A DNA stretch of 64,000 nucleotides from Variovorax sp. PAMC28562 (GTDB taxonomy: Bacteria > Pseudomonadota > Gammaproteobacteria > Burkholderiales > Burkholderiaceae_C), in contig NZ_CP060296.1 in the NCBI RefSeq assembly GCF_014303735.1, forward strand, positions 248,001 through 312,000, written 5' to 3'. Below the pieces are notes generated by a model that made no database searches, had not been told where the DNA came from, and worked only from the letters and a program-made list of their open reading frames with translations. Shown piece after piece: positions 38,402 to 47,592 of the stretch. Position 1 is the stretch's first letter; every line of letters begins with the position of its first letter. The position numbers and the translations under genes are program-made.

Positions 38402-38623
38402 ATGAAATATGTCATCGCCTTGGCGTTCGTGGGCATCTTGGCGAGCTTGGGATTTGCGCTGTTCTTCATGCTGAAGGACGGTCGCGACGGCAGAGCCAAG
38501 GGGGGCGGCATGGCGCGCGCTCTGACTGTTCGGATCGGCCTTTCGGTGGTTTTGTTCCTGTGCATTCTGATTGCCTGGAAACTTGGGTACATCCAGCCAG
38601 GGGGACTGCCGGTCGGCAAGTAG
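38402..38623 (+). CDS. Small twin-transmembrane protein (DUF2909)
   Basis: A 73-residue protein with two membrane helices (about 2-23 and 45-62) joined by a short basic loop. It resembles the DUF2909 family found in oxidase loci of betaproteobacteria; its function is unknown. It is the only plus-strand gene inside an otherwise minus-strand oxidase cluster. It lies 33 bases from the divergent SURF1 start and is followed by a strong terminator. Confidence 0.82.
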   Translation: MKYVIALAFVGILASLGFALFFMLKDGRDGRAKGGGMARALTVRIGLSVVLFLCILIAWKLGYIQPGGLPVGK

Positions 38624-38667
38624 GTCTTGCCGGCGAGCATCGCCGCTGTCGACACACCACGCCCATG

Positions 38668-38694
38668 AAAAAAGCGCCTTGCGGCGCTTTTTTT
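38668..38694. terminator. Bidirectional terminator between DUF2909 gene and ctaE
   Basis: Stem AAAAAAGCGCC / GGCGCTTTTTT with loop TTGC lies about 44 bases after the DUF2909 stop and 20 bases past the ctaE stop on the other strand. A and T runs on both sides allow termination in either direction. Transcription of ctaCD-ctaG-ctaE and of SURF1-ctaAB are therefore probably separate units. Confidence 0.85.
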
Positions 38695-38713
38695 GCTGTG
38701 CCGTCGTTACGCG

Positions 38714-39595
38714 TCAAAGCCAGTAGACCAACGTGTAGAGGCCCAGCCAGACAACGTCCACGAAATGCCAGTACCAGGCGGCACCCTCGAAGCCGAAATG
38801 GCGCTCTGGCGTGAAATGCCCTGAGCGAAGTCGCAGCGTGATGAACAGCAGCATCAACATGCCGATGAAAACATGCAGCCCGTGAAAACCGGTCAACATG
38901 AAGAAAGTCGAGCCGTAGGCACCGGAACTCAGCTTGAGGTTCAGCTCGGTATACAGGTGGTGGTATTCGTAGCCTTGCACGCCCAGGAACAGCACCCCGA
39001 GCAGCACCGTTACCCACATGAAGCGGATGCATTGGGCGCGATGACCGGCGCGCAACGCATGGTGGGCGATGGTGAGGGTCACGCCGGAAGTCAGCAGCAG
39101 CGCGGTGTTGATCGTGGGCAGCCAGAACGGCCCGACAGTTTGAAAAGGTTCGACGAGATCGGCAGGAGCGCCGGTTGCGCCCGCAGCCATGCTGGGCCAC
39201 ACCGCTTTGAAGTCAGGCCACAGCAGCGCATTGTCCAAGCTGCCCAGCGCCGGAAGCGCGTGCGTGCGCGCCCACCACAGCGCCGTAAAGAAAGCGCCGA
39301 AGAACATCACTTCCGAAAAAATGAACCAGCTCATGCTCCAGCGAAAGGACAAGTCAACCTTGTGGCCGTACTGGCCGCTTTCGCTCTCCGCGATGGATTC
39401 GCGAAACCAGACGAACAGCGTGGCCAGCCAGATCACCATGCCCATGGAGAGGACGTAAGCGCCCCACTCATGGCTGTTGATCCATTGCGTCGCTCCGAAG
39501 ATCACGAACAGCAGGCCGAGTGAGGCCATGACCGGATAGCCCGAAGGCCCGGGCACGAAATAGTAGGGCGTGGTGCCGTGCGTGGTTGAGCTCAT
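38714..39595 (-). CDS. ctaE: Cytochrome c oxidase subunit III
   Basis: Subunit III of the aa3 oxidase, 293 residues with about seven membrane helices. Family marks include SFRWSMSWFIFSEVMFFGAFFTALWW with the conserved Glu, GFHGLHVFIG and WYWHFVDVVWLGLY. I chose the ATG at 39595 because the family begins close to THGTTPYYFVPGPS; a start ten codons earlier is less likely. It is the last gene of the structural-subunit run and is followed by a terminator. Confidence 0.96.
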   Translation of the reverse strand: MSSTTHGTTPYYFVPGPSGYPVMASLGLLFVIFGATQWINSHEWGAYVLSMGMVIWLATLFVWFRESIAESESGQYGHKVDLSFRWSMSWFIFSEVMFFGAFFTALWWARTHALPALGSLDNALLWPDFKAVWPSMAAGATGAPADLVEPFQTVGPFWLPTINTALLLTSGVTLTIAHHALRAGHRAQCIRFMWVTVLLGVLFLGVQGYEYHHLYTELNLKLSSGAYGSTFFMLTGFHGLHVFIGMLMLLFITLRLRSGHFTPERHFGFEGAAWYWHFVDVVWLGLYTLVYWL

Positions 39596-39645
39596 ATCAG
39601 GTCCTGGCTTTTTCTCTCGATTCAAATTCTTATGAAAGTGGCGCC

Positions 39646-39855
39646 TCAGGGCGCGACCACGAAGCGCACCACCATGATCAGGCCGCCGACAAAAACGATC
39701 ACGCCCGCAAAGGCCACGACGATGATGTGCAGGGGGTTCAGCTTGGCTAAATCTTCCTGGTAGGCACTGTTTTTCCGAACGCCGAAAAACGACCAGCCCA
39801 CCGCCTTGATGGTGCCCAGGAGTGAACCTTTACGCGGCTGCGGCGGTGCTTTCAC
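39646..39855 (-). CDS. DUF2970 small membrane protein
   Basis: A 69-residue protein with one C-terminal membrane helix (about 43-66). The DUF2970-like segment GTIKAVGWSFFGVRK precedes it. It occurs in oxidase loci of related bacteria; its function is unknown. I chose the GTG at 39855 because it overlaps the ctaG stop (GTGA) and leaves the family core intact. Longer frames lie inside ctaG and have no ribosome-binding site. Confidence 0.8.
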   Translation of the reverse strand: MKAPPQPRKGSLLGTIKAVGWSFFGVRKNSAYQEDLAKLNPLHIIVVAFAGVIVFVGGLIMVVRFVVAP

Positions 39856-40472
39856 GAATTGGGGCCCAGCGGAACGGGGGCCGTAGCCACCGGTGCAGGT
39901 GGTGTCTTGCCACCCACTTCGAAGAAGGTATAGGACAACGTGATCGTCTTCACGTCCTTCGAGATCTTCGGATCGATCACGAAAGCGACCGGCCATTGCT
40001 TTTTTTCGCCCGGCTCCAACGTGTACTGATTGAAGCAAAAGCATTCGAGCTTGTTGAAATACTGGGCCGCTTGCTGTGGCGCATAGCTTGGAATAGCCTG
40101 CGCAGCCATACGCCTGTTTTGCGAATTCTGGAACTCGTACATCACCGTGTTCAGTTCACCCGGATGGACCACCAGTGAATTGAGTGCGGGTTTGAATTCC
40201 CACAGTCCTCGCGCGTTGGCGTCGAACTCGACCGTGATGGTGCGGCTTTTGTCGACCTGCGTATTGTTGGGCAACCGTACGTCGGCGCCTCCAGTGGCGC
40301 CACCGGGAACCCTGAGTTCGGCGACTGCCAGCACGTTGATTCCCGTGACCTCACAGATCGTTCGGTACAAAGGCACCAGTGCATAGCCGAACGCGAACAT
40401 GCCAACTGCGATCACGGCCAGCTTGCCGACCATACGTGCATTTTCGCGGCGGGTTCGAAGCGGCAAGCCCAT
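39852..40472 (-). CDS. ctaG: Cytochrome c oxidase assembly protein CtaG (Cox11)
   Basis: Delivers copper to the CuB site of subunit I. The 206-residue protein has one N-terminal membrane helix (about 16-36) and a periplasmic domain. The copper-binding CFCF motif (C144, C146) lies in NKLECFCFNQ, and Cys40 lies near the membrane. An AGGA ribosome site lies between it and the upstream 36-residue gene, whose stop is seven bases away. Its own stop overlaps the DUF2970 gene start. Confidence 0.95.
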   Translation of the reverse strand: MGLPLRTRRENARMVGKLAVIAVGMFAFGYALVPLYRTICEVTGINVLAVAELRVPGGATGGADVRLPNNTQVDKSRTITVEFDANARGLWEFKPALNSLVVHPGELNTVMYEFQNSQNRRMAAQAIPSYAPQQAAQYFNKLECFCFNQYTLEPGEKKQWPVAFVIDPKISKDVKTITLSYTFFEVGGKTPPAPVATAPVPLGPNS

Positions 40473-40479
40473 ACGTCCT

Positions 40480-40590
40480 TCAGCGGCTGAACCACACCAT
40501 GCGAACGATGAAACCCACGAAGAACAGCACCGCGATGGAGGCCAGGGTCAGGCCCATCCTGCGGTTGTTCTTCTTTTGTTCAGGCGTCAT
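40480..40590 (-). CDS. Tiny oxidase-locus membrane protein (36 residues)
   Basis: A 36-residue reading frame starting MTPEQKKNNRRMGLTLASIA and ending in VRMVWFSR. It has a basic N-terminus and a single membrane helix (about 13-30). It fits exactly between ctaD and ctaG: 12 bases after the ctaD stop and seven bases before the ctaG start. Peptides of this kind are annotated in related genomes as small cytochrome oxidase assembly proteins; the role is unproven. Its position, compact spacing and basic-then-hydrophobic layout support it as real. Confidence 0.8.
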   Translation of the reverse strand: MTPEQKKNNRRMGLTLASIAVLFFVGFIVRMVWFSR

Positions 40591-40602
40591 GGTGCGGACA
40601 GA

Positions 40603-42240
40603 TCAGGCCAAGATGCGCGTGGCGGTCGGATCAAGCCGCGGAGGCGTTTCGAAGGTATGGAATGGCGCGGGAGAAGGCACTTCCCACTCGAGTCCTTCAG
40701 CGCCTTCCCACGGTTTTTGCGTGGCCTTCTCGCCTTTGCCGCGCATGACGGGCAGCACGACGAAGAAGAAGAAGTAGACCTGCGCAAAACCGAAGAAGAA
40801 TGCACCGACCGACGCCACAGCATTGAAATCAGCGAATTGCATGGGGTAGTCGGCATAGCGTCGGGGCATGCCCGCGAGACCCAGAAAATGCATCGGGAAG
40901 AAGGTAACGTTGAACGAGATCAGCGACCACCAGAAGTGGATCTTGCCGCGTGTCTCGCTGTACATCACGCCCGTCCATTTCGGGCTCCAGTAATAGAAGC
41001 CGGCGAACATGGCGTACAAGGAGCCGGCCACGAGAACGTAGTGGAAATGCGCAACGACGTAGTACGTATCGTGAAGCTGGATGTCGATGGGGGCGACCGC
41101 GAGGATCAACCCACTGAAACCGCCCATGGTGAAGACGAAGATGAAGCCGACCGCGAACAACATCGGTGTCTCGAAGCTCATCGAGCCCTGCCACATGGTC
41201 GCTATCCAGTTGAACACCTTGACCGCTGTCGGCACCGCGATCAGCATCGTCGCGTACATGAAGAACAACTGCCCTGTCAACGGCATGCCGGAAGTGAACA
41301 TGTGGTGCGCCCACACGATAAACGACAGGATAGCGATCGACGAGGTCGCGTACACCATCGAGGCGTAACCGAAGAGCCGCTTGCGGGCAAAAGCCGGCAC
41401 GATCTGGCTGACGATGCCGAAGGCCGGCAAGATCATGATGTAGACCTCGGGGTGACCGAAGAACCAGAAGATGTGCTGGTACATCACCGGATCACCACCG
41501 CCAGCGGGGTTGAAGAAGCTTGTCCCGAAGTGCCGATCGGTCAACGTCATGGTGATCGCGCCGGCCAGCACAGGCATTACGGCGATCAGGAGGTAGGCCG
41601 TAATGAGCCACGTCCAGCAGAACATCGGCATCTTCATCAGCGTCATCCCGGGGGCGCGCATGTTGAGAATCGTCACGATGATGTTGATCGATCCCATGAT
41701 CGAAGAGGCGCCCATGATGTGCATCGCGAAGATGCCGGCATCCATCGATGGGCCCATCTGCAACGTCAGTGGCGCGTACAGAGTCCAACCGGTCGACGGC
41801 GCTCCACCCGGCATGAAAAAGGAACTGACCAGCATGAGCGAGGCAGGAATCAGCAGCCAGAAGCTGAAATTGTTCATGCGCGCGAAGGCCATGTCCGAAG
41901 CGCCGATCTGCAGTGGCACCATCCAGTTGGCGAACCCCACGAACGCCGGCATGATCGCGCCGAAAACCATGATCAGACCGTGCATGGTCGTGAACTGATT
42001 GAACAATTCCGGATTGAGGAACTGCAGGCCAGGCTGAAACAGCTCAGCGCGGATCAGCAGCGCGAGCACGCCGCCGATCATGAACATTGTCAGGCTGAAC
42101 AACAGGTACAGCGTGCCGATGTCCTTGTGGTTGGTGGCAAACACCCAGCGGCGCCAGCCGACCGGCGCTCCGTGGTGTTCGTCGTGCCCATGGTCGTCGT
42201 GGCCGGCCGCGTGGCCGTGGGGATCGAGGACTGCGCTCAT
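40603..42240 (-). CDS. ctaD: Cytochrome c oxidase subunit I
   Basis: Catalytic subunit of the aa3 oxidase holding heme a, heme a3 and CuB; 545 residues with 12 membrane helices. Ligand motifs are visible: [11 protein letters not shown] (heme a), [16 protein letters not shown] (CuB His and the crosslinked Tyr), [10 protein letters not shown] (CuB) and [14 protein letters not shown] (heme a3 and heme a). The N-terminus is His-rich ([17 protein letters not shown]), which may bind metal. It is followed by the small assembly genes and preceded by ctaC. Confidence 0.98.
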   Translation of the reverse strand: MSAVLDPHGHAAGHDDHGHDEHHGAPVGWRRWVFATNHKDIGTLYLLFSLTMFMIGGVLALLIRAELFQPGLQFLNPELFNQFTTMHGLIMVFGAIMPAFVGFANWMVPLQIGASDMAFARMNNFSFWLLIPASLMLVSSFFMPGGAPSTGWTLYAPLTLQMGPSMDAGIFAMHIMGASSIMGSINIIVTILNMRAPGMTLMKMPMFCWTWLITAYLLIAVMPVLAGAITMTLTDRHFGTSFFNPAGGGDPVMYQHIFWFFGHPEVYIMILPAFGIVSQIVPAFARKRLFGYASMVYATSSIAILSFIVWAHHMFTSGMPLTGQLFFMYATMLIAVPTAVKVFNWIATMWQGSMSFETPMLFAVGFIFVFTMGGFSGLILAVAPIDIQLHDTYYVVAHFHYVLVAGSLYAMFAGFYYWSPKWTGVMYSETRGKIHFWWSLISFNVTFFPMHFLGLAGMPRRYADYPMQFADFNAVASVGAFFFGFAQVYFFFFVVLPVMRGKGEKATQKPWEGAEGLEWEVPSPAPFHTFETPPRLDPTATRILA

Positions 42241-42274
42241 GAAATCTTCCTTGGCAATTCGGGGATCGGCCGGC

Positions 42275-43465
42275 TTACTTGCCGCGCTGCGCCAGCACTT
42301 CGGCCGGCTGGACCAACTGCCCTGTCTTGTTCGACCAGGTGTTCTTGGTGTATGTAATGACGGAGGCGATGTCGGTGTCGCTCAGCTTGGCCCATGACGG
42401 CATCGCGCCGTTGTTCTGACCCTTCAGCAACACTTGAATCTGAATCGCGTGATCAGGATTCAGCACCTTTTCGTCGCCGTCGAGCGCCTTGATCGGGCCG
42501 GCGCCTTTGCCATTGGCCTGATGGCAAGCAGCACAGTTGCCCGCGTAAACCTTTTCGCCGCGCGCCAGCATGTCGGGCAAGGTCCAGACCTTGGTCGGAT
42601 CGTCCAGCTTGGCCGCCGCTTCTTTCTTCTTGCCGGCGACCCAGGTCGTGTAATCGGCTGCCGAGACCACCCTGACATGAATGGGCATGTACGAGTGCTC
42701 TTTGCCACAGAGCTTGGCACACTGTCCGTAGTAGTCGCCCACCTCTTGCGCACGGAACCACGTATCCCGCACGAAGCCGGGAATTGCGTCCTGCTGGATG
42801 CCGAGCGACTGCACTGCGAACGCATGGATCACGTCCTCCGCCGTCGTGATGATCCGGACCTTCTTGTCGACCGGAACGACCAGCGGGTTGTCTACTTTCA
42901 ACAGATAGTCGGCCGGCGGCGCTTCCCCGTTCGGGCCCTTGGCGCCGTTGTTGGACATGGCACGGTGCGAACTGTCGAGCGTCGAAATGAAGGCGAGACC
43001 TTCGCCCTCACCCTTGATGTAGTCGTAGCCCCACTTCCACTGGTAGCCGGTCGTCTTGATCGTTAGATCGGCGTTGGTCGTGTCTTTCTGGGCGACAAGC
43101 ACTTTGGTGGCGGGCAGTGCCATCAGGATCACGATGAGGAAAGGAACGATAGTCCAGATGACTTCGACCACCACCGACTCATGAAAGTTGGCCGCCTTGT
43201 GTCCAGCCGCTTTCCGGTGCTTCCAGATCGAATAGAACATGATCGCGAAAACAGCCACGAAGATGACGGTGCACAGCACCATCATTGCGTTGTGCAGAAA
43301 GTACTGTTCCTGGGCGATCTTGGTCACACCGACCGGCAAATTGAGCTGGCGCACGGAAGGGCCGCCAGCCAGATCGCTGACTGCATGTGCCGCGCCGCTG
43401 AACGCCGCGCCGGCCGCCAGCAGCAGATTCGCCGGCTTGTACTTTTTGCGCCAATTGCTCTTCAT
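42275..43465 (-). CDS. ctaC: Cytochrome c oxidase subunit II with fused cytochrome c domain
   Basis: Electron-entry subunit of 396 residues. A signal peptide (about 1-28) and two membrane helices (about 58-80 and 98-120) precede the CuA domain, with ligands H214, C249, C253, H257 and M260. A C-terminal cytochrome c domain carries CAACH (311-315) and the probable axial Met355. I chose the ATG at 43465; a GTG three codons earlier is possible. It is the first gene of the ctaC-ctaD-small peptide-ctaG-DUF2970-ctaE run. Confidence 0.96.
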   Translation of the reverse strand: MKSNWRKKYKPANLLLAAGAAFSGAAHAVSDLAGGPSVRQLNLPVGVTKIAQEQYFLHNAMMVLCTVIFVAVFAIMFYSIWKHRKAAGHKAANFHESVVVEVIWTIVPFLIVILMALPATKVLVAQKDTTNADLTIKTTGYQWKWGYDYIKGEGEGLAFISTLDSSHRAMSNNGAKGPNGEAPPADYLLKVDNPLVVPVDKKVRIITTAEDVIHAFAVQSLGIQQDAIPGFVRDTWFRAQEVGDYYGQCAKLCGKEHSYMPIHVRVVSAADYTTWVAGKKKEAAAKLDDPTKVWTLPDMLARGEKVYAGNCAACHQANGKGAGPIKALDGDEKVLNPDHAIQIQVLLKGQNNGAMPSWAKLSDTDIASVITYTKNTWSNKTGQLVQPAEVLAQRGK

Positions 43466-43536
43466 CGTGTTCACTTCTTGAAAACCAGTTAACCCTGTGA
43501 CCGCATGTCGATGCCCGCTTGCGCACGCCTGCCTAT

Positions 43537-44013
43537 TCAGGCGCTGCGCAATGCCATGCGAATCTCGCGCGCCAGCGCCGCGCGCAGCTCGGGGCGCACA
43601 TAGCGCCCCACCCTGACCGAACGACCTTGTCCTGACACTTCGATCAGCGAGCGGTCGCCCGCCTGCGGCTCGATCCGAACTTGATGCGGCAAAAATTCTG
43701 CCCGCTCATAGTGGCCGCCGTTCTCCAGTTCGACCACCAGCCGGCCACCTTGCAAAGCAATCTTTTCCCCGTCGGTCGCATGCCGCGCATACAGCATGAA
43801 AGCGACGCCCACCGCTGTCAGTTCGAGCCACGCGAACGGCAACACCAGAGGCGCGCCGTTCACCCAAAACACCGTGCCGATGCCGAGCGAAATTACGCAC
43901 AGCGACGCGTAGAGCCAGCCGAGCTGGCTCGGCGTGACCGAGCAATTGCGCTTCAAAAACCAGTGGATGCTCTGGCCTGAAACAGTGGCAAATCGAAACA
44001 CGGAATTCGTCAA
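43537..44013 (-). CDS. DUF2244 membrane protein
   Basis: A 158-residue protein with two adjacent membrane helices (about 31-47 and 54-75), then a hydrophilic domain with a PH-like strand pattern around GGRLVVELENGGHYERAEF and FLPHQVRIEP. It matches the DUF2244 family; no function is known. It lies 71 bases upstream of ctaC in the same direction and may be co-transcribed with the oxidase subunits. Confidence 0.82.
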   Translation of the reverse strand: MTNSVFRFATVSGQSIHWFLKRNCSVTPSQLGWLYASLCVISLGIGTVFWVNGAPLVLPFAWLELTAVGVAFMLYARHATDGEKIALQGGRLVVELENGGHYERAEFLPHQVRIEPQAGDRSLIEVSGQGRSVRVGRYVRPELRAALAREIRMALRSA

Positions 44014-44140
44014 GGGGCGAGTTCGGCAAATCGGTGCGCCGCGACTGTCAGACCGATGTCCGATTAGCCTCGATCACGGGCCAATTCCCGCGAGTTCACG
44101 CATCGGCGGATTGTAGCGGGTGGTTTGTGCGCGAATCCCA

Positions 44141-45052
44141 TCAGCCCGGCCGTCCGCGCTGCAGCATGGTGCGCATCTCGCGCAACGAAACCGCGCTTTC
44201 GGACGAAAGAGAAACGCGTGGAGCCGGCTTGAATGCATGGCCGTAGATGATCTCGAAGGTCAGCGTAATGCGCCCTTCGTTTTCGGCGATGCCATGCAAT
44301 TCGCTTAAAGCATCGCCCAGCCGCCTGCGCCAGCCTTTGCCGCGCAATTGTGCAAACCGCGCAGGATGCAGGTTGCGCCCGAGCGTGCGAAGTTCGGCCA
44401 GCGCCGCCTCCGGTGTGGCCCAGGTCAGCACGATGCGCTCCATGTCCATGACAGGCTCGGCAAATCCAGCGCCGACCAGCATGTCACCCCAGTCGTGCAT
44501 GTCGGTGAACTCATGGCCGGCTGGCGGCCAGCCATGGCGTGCATAGAGGGCACGAAGCTCATGCACCGTGTCGGGGCCGAAACACGAAAACATGAGGAAG
44601 CCGTTGGTGGCGACCGAACGATGCCATTCGCCGATGAGCGCTTGCGGATCGGCCGCCATATGCAGCGCCATGTTGGCCCATAGCAAATCGACGCCAGTCT
44701 CAGGCACGCTATCGAATCGCGCGGCACCGCCCTGCCAGCGGCGCGCGTTCCACCAGGGGACCGACACGGCCGCGGCGGTTCGCTCGACCAGCCCGCGCTC
44801 CTGCTCCACGACATAGGAAGCCGCCTTGGGATAGCGCTTCGACACCAGTGCGTGCGCCTCGAGCCCACCGTGCAGGGGCGACCAGTCGGCCCACGTCGCG
44901 GGCTGCGCCTTGATCCACTGCAATCGGTCCTCCATGCGTCGGCCGATTTCTTCATGCAGCCAGGGCGATCCTTCTGCGGGAACCCAGCGCAACCAGCGTG
45001 CTGCCGCCGCGGGGTCGATGGTCGGCGGGCGGCGGTCGGGAGCGGTGGACAT
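44141..45052 (-). CDS. BioC-like methyltransferase-family protein
   Basis: A 303-residue protein related to the BioC/SAM-dependent methyltransferase fold. The later motifs are recognisable (VDLLWANMALHMAADPQALIGEWHR and FLMFSCFGPDTVHELR). The glycine-rich SAM motif I expected near residues 60-80 is not seen, so activity is uncertain. Its C-terminal region ends with TLTFEIIYGHAFKP, typical of this betaproteobacterial group. I chose the ATG at 45052. It is divergent from comF (22 bases between starts). BioC would protect the malonyl group in biotin synthesis, but no bio genes are nearby. Confidence 0.72.
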   Translation of the reverse strand: MSTAPDRRPPTIDPAAAARWLRWVPAEGSPWLHEEIGRRMEDRLQWIKAQPATWADWSPLHGGLEAHALVSKRYPKAASYVVEQERGLVERTAAAVSVPWWNARRWQGGAARFDSVPETGVDLLWANMALHMAADPQALIGEWHRSVATNGFLMFSCFGPDTVHELRALYARHGWPPAGHEFTDMHDWGDMLVGAGFAEPVMDMERIVLTWATPEAALAELRTLGRNLHPARFAQLRGKGWRRRLGDALSELHGIAENEGRITLTFEIIYGHAFKPAPRVSLSSESAVSLREMRTMLQRGRPG

Positions 45053-45074
45053 GGGCAGGCCAGTATATTGAGCG

Positions 45075-45815
45075 ATGTCCGGCCCTTGGCTCACAGGCCT
45101 TTTGCGGCCGATCTCTTCATTGCGTCCTGCCTGGCTCGCGCACCTGCCGAGCCAGTGCGCGGTGTGCCGCGCGTGGCCGTCGCGTCGCATGTGCGATGAC
45201 TGCGTGATGCGCTTCGCGCCGCCGACGCTGCGTTGCCGGACCTGTGCGTCGCCGCTGCCCGATGGCCTTTCGCAGTGCGGCGACTGCGTGAAGCAGGCCC
45301 CGCCGCTCGATGCTTGCATGGCCGCCTGCGCCTACGTCTGGCCCTGGCCGGAATGCATCGCGCAGTTCAAGTTCAGAGGAGACGCCGGCTGGGCTGCTCC
45401 GCTCGCGACCTTGATGCGCAGCACACCTTGGGTCGAGCCGGCGCTCGATGCGTGCGACCTGGTGCTGCCGATGCCGCTGTCGCGCGAACGGCTGCGCGAG
45501 CGCGGTTTCAATCAGGCGTACGAACTGGCCTGTCGCCTGGCGCCCAAAAGAAAATGCGACGCGACCTTGCTGCTACGCACGCGTGAAACGACGGCGCAGA
45601 GCGGACTGACGCGCGCCGAGCGGCTGCGCAACCTTCAAGGCGCTTTCGCGTTGGAGCCCCTGCGCGCGACGGCGGTGCAAGGCAAGCGCATCGTGCTAGT
45701 CGACGATGTGATGACCAGTGGCGCATCGATGTTCTCGGCGGCGCAGGTTCTGCGAACGGCCGGCGCGGTGCACATCACGGCCGTCGTGCTGGCGCGCACC
45801 GATCCGCCCAGCTGA
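45075..45815 (+). CDS. comF: ComF-family phosphoribosyltransferase-like protein
   Basis: A 246-residue ComF homologue, involved in DNA uptake or processing in competent bacteria. The N-terminal part has two zinc-ribbon-like sets of cysteines (C28, C31, C40, C43 and C54, C57, C68, C71). The C-terminal part has the PRPP-binding motif VLVDDVMTSGAS (about 213-224), and the linker motif PMPLSRERLRERGFNQA precedes it. The molecular function is not settled for the family. It is divergent from the BioC-like gene and is followed by trmL. Confidence 0.9.
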   Translation: MSGPWLTGLLRPISSLRPAWLAHLPSQCAVCRAWPSRRMCDDCVMRFAPPTLRCRTCASPLPDGLSQCGDCVKQAPPLDACMAACAYVWPWPECIAQFKFRGDAGWAAPLATLMRSTPWVEPALDACDLVLPMPLSRERLRERGFNQAYELACRLAPKRKCDATLLLRTRETTAQSGLTRAERLRNLQGAFALEPLRATAVQGKRIVLVDDVMTSGASMFSAAQVLRTAGAVHITAVVLARTDPPS

Positions 45816-45858
45816 TCGGCAGACCTTCGGGTGTCGCGCCCGTTGCGACAATGCGTGG

Positions 45859-46320
45859 ATGTTTCATATCGTCCTGGTCGAGCCCGAGATTCCGCCCAAC
45901 ACCGGCAATGTGATTCGCCTTGCCGCCAACACCGGCTGCATGCTGCATCTGGTCGAGCCGCTGGGGTTTTCCATGGATGACCGGCTGCTGCGCCGTGCCG
46001 GACTGGACTATCACGAATACGCCGAAGTGCGCTGCTACGCCGGCTGGCAGCAATTGCTCGACAGCGAATCACCACCGCCCGATCGCATGTTCGCGCTCAC
46101 GACGCGCGGCAGCCGTCCGGTCCATGAGGTGGCATTTGCAGACGGCGACTGGCTGGTGTTCGGTTCGGAGAGCAAGGGACTCGACCCCGGATTGCGCGAG
46201 TCATTCCCCCAAGCGCAGCGACTGCGGCTGCCGATGCGAGAAGGCCAGCGCAGCCTGAACTTATCGAATGCGGTGGCAGTGACCGTGTTCGAAGCCTGGC
46301 GACAGATCGGATTCAGATAG
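45859..46320 (+). CDS. trmL: tRNA (cytidine(34)-2'-O)-methyltransferase TrmL
   Basis: SPOUT-class enzyme that 2'-O-methylates the wobble base of tRNA-Leu isoacceptors. The 153-residue protein begins MFHIVLVEPEIPPNTGNVIR. It has the knot motifs WLVFGSESKGL and LPMREGQRSLNLSNAVAV. I chose the ATG at 45859 because it starts the family sequence directly; longer frames run back into comF. It lies 43 bases after comF on the same strand and is convergent with the MaoC-like gene. Confidence 0.95.
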   Translation: MFHIVLVEPEIPPNTGNVIRLAANTGCMLHLVEPLGFSMDDRLLRRAGLDYHEYAEVRCYAGWQQLLDSESPPPDRMFALTTRGSRPVHEVAFADGDWLVFGSESKGLDPGLRESFPQAQRLRLPMREGQRSLNLSNAVAVTVFEAWRQIGFR

Positions 46321-46336
46321 CCCGATCGGCGCTGCA

Positions 46337-46792
46337 TTACTTGTAGCGACGTACCACCGACTCGGCCACGCACGCCGGCTTGGGCGAGCCTTCCAGCTCG
46401 ATCGTCGTTTCCCAGGTCATCTGCAGACCATCGTTGGCAATCGACTCCGATGTCAGAAGCTTCATGCGCCCGCGCAGCCGACCGCCGACAGGCACAGGCG
46501 CCATGAAGCGGACGCGATTCAAACCGTAGTTCACGCCCATCCGCGACTCGGTCACTTCGAAAGCCGCTTCGTAGAACTTCGGCAACATCGACAGCGTGAG
46601 AAAGCCGTGCGCGATCGGCCCGCCGAAAGGTCCAGCCTTGGCGCGCTCAACATCGACGTGAATCCACTGGTGGTCTCCCGTCGCGTCAGCGAACTGATTC
46701 ACCTGCTCCTGCGTCACGGTGATCCAGTCGCTCACCGCGACCTCCTGGCCAACGCAGGCGGCAAGATCCTGAAGGGTCTGGAATGTTTTCAT
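46337..46792 (-). CDS. MaoC-family (R)-enoyl-CoA hydratase-like protein
   Basis: A 151-residue hot-dog-fold protein. The hydratase signature DATGDHQWIHVD places catalytic Asp40 and His45, followed by GGPIAHGFLTLSM. Relatives include PhaJ and NodN-type proteins, which hydrate short acyl-CoAs. It is divergent from the kefF-like gene. A link to the CoA-thioester catabolism encoded further right is possible but inferred only from location. Confidence 0.9.
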   Translation of the reverse strand: MKTFQTLQDLAACVGQEVAVSDWITVTQEQVNQFADATGDHQWIHVDVERAKAGPFGGPIAHGFLTLSMLPKFYEAAFEVTESRMGVNYGLNRVRFMAPVPVGGRLRGRMKLLTSESIANDGLQMTWETTIELEGSPKPACVAESVVRRYK

Positions 46793-46873
46793 GGCGGCAC
46801 TCTAGCGCTGCGTCGGTCGGCTGGGCTGTCTGAAGCGTGACAGGGCTTGCCCCGATTGCGCTATGTTCGCCAG

Positions 46874-47590
46874 ATGAGCTCAACCACCGCAACGGCTTCG
46901 AAGTCGCCCACCATTTATTTGCTGGCGGCGCATCCGCACTGGCGCGACTCCCGCGTCAATCGGCAGCTGGTGCGGGCCGCCCGCGGCGTCGAAGGAGTCG
47001 AAGTCAACGATCTCTACGACAGCTATCCCGACTATGCGATCGACGTCGAAGCCGAGCAAGCCAAGCTCGCTCGCGCCGATCTGGTCGTGCTCATGCATCC
47101 GATCCACTGGTATTCGATGCCGCCGCTTCAGAAGCTCTGGCTCGACGAGGTCTTGAGCTACGGCTGGGCCTATGGCACCGGAGGCACCGCACTGGTTGGC
47201 AAGGACTTGTGGTTGGTCGCGACCACTGGCGGCCCTGAAGAGAGCTACCACCCGCAGAGCTACAACCGCTATTTCTTCGACGCGTTTTTACCGCCCTATG
47301 AGCAGACCGGCGTGCTCTGCGGCATGCGCTTTTTGCCGCCGCTCATATTGCACGGCGCCCGCAGCGCAAGCGACGACGAGGTCCAGTCGCACGTCCAGAC
47401 TTTCTCCGAGCGCCTGGGCAGCTTTCCGAACTGGCCCGAGATCGACGCGCTCGGCGATTGCCCAACCTGCGTGGTACCGCCGACCGACCGGCCGCAAGAG
47501 GATGAGGATGCAGCGGCGATGTCGCGCGAATTCGGCAAGGCGCTGAGCAATGTTCCCGCTGCCATGTCCGGCACGGCAGAAAGCGCCTGA
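46874..47590 (+). CDS. KefF-like NAD(P)H oxidoreductase
   Basis: A flavodoxin-fold NADPH:quinone reductase of 238 residues, like the regulatory subunit KefF of glutathione-gated potassium efflux. Marks include LLAAHPHWRDSRVNRQL, VVLMHPIHWYSMPPLQKLWLDEV and TTGGPEESYH. I chose the ATG at 46874; an in-frame TTG nine codons earlier is possible. It ends two bases before the KefC-like gene, so the two are almost certainly co-translated. Confidence 0.92.
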   Translation: MSSTTATASKSPTIYLLAAHPHWRDSRVNRQLVRAARGVEGVEVNDLYDSYPDYAIDVEAEQAKLARADLVVLMHPIHWYSMPPLQKLWLDEVLSYGWAYGTGGTALVGKDLWLVATTGGPEESYHPQSYNRYFFDAFLPPYEQTGVLCGMRFLPPLILHGARSASDDEVQSHVQTFSERLGSFPNWPEIDALGDCPTCVVPPTDRPQEDEDAAAMSREFGKALSNVPAAMSGTAESA

Positions 47591-47592
47591 GC

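Noticed and set aside
40399..42357. Long plus-strand open frame (652 codons) opposite ctaD and ctaG
   Set aside because: Its product is extremely His/Arg/Glu-rich as a result of reading the membrane codons of ctaD in antisense. CtaD with all heme and copper ligands is clearly the real gene.
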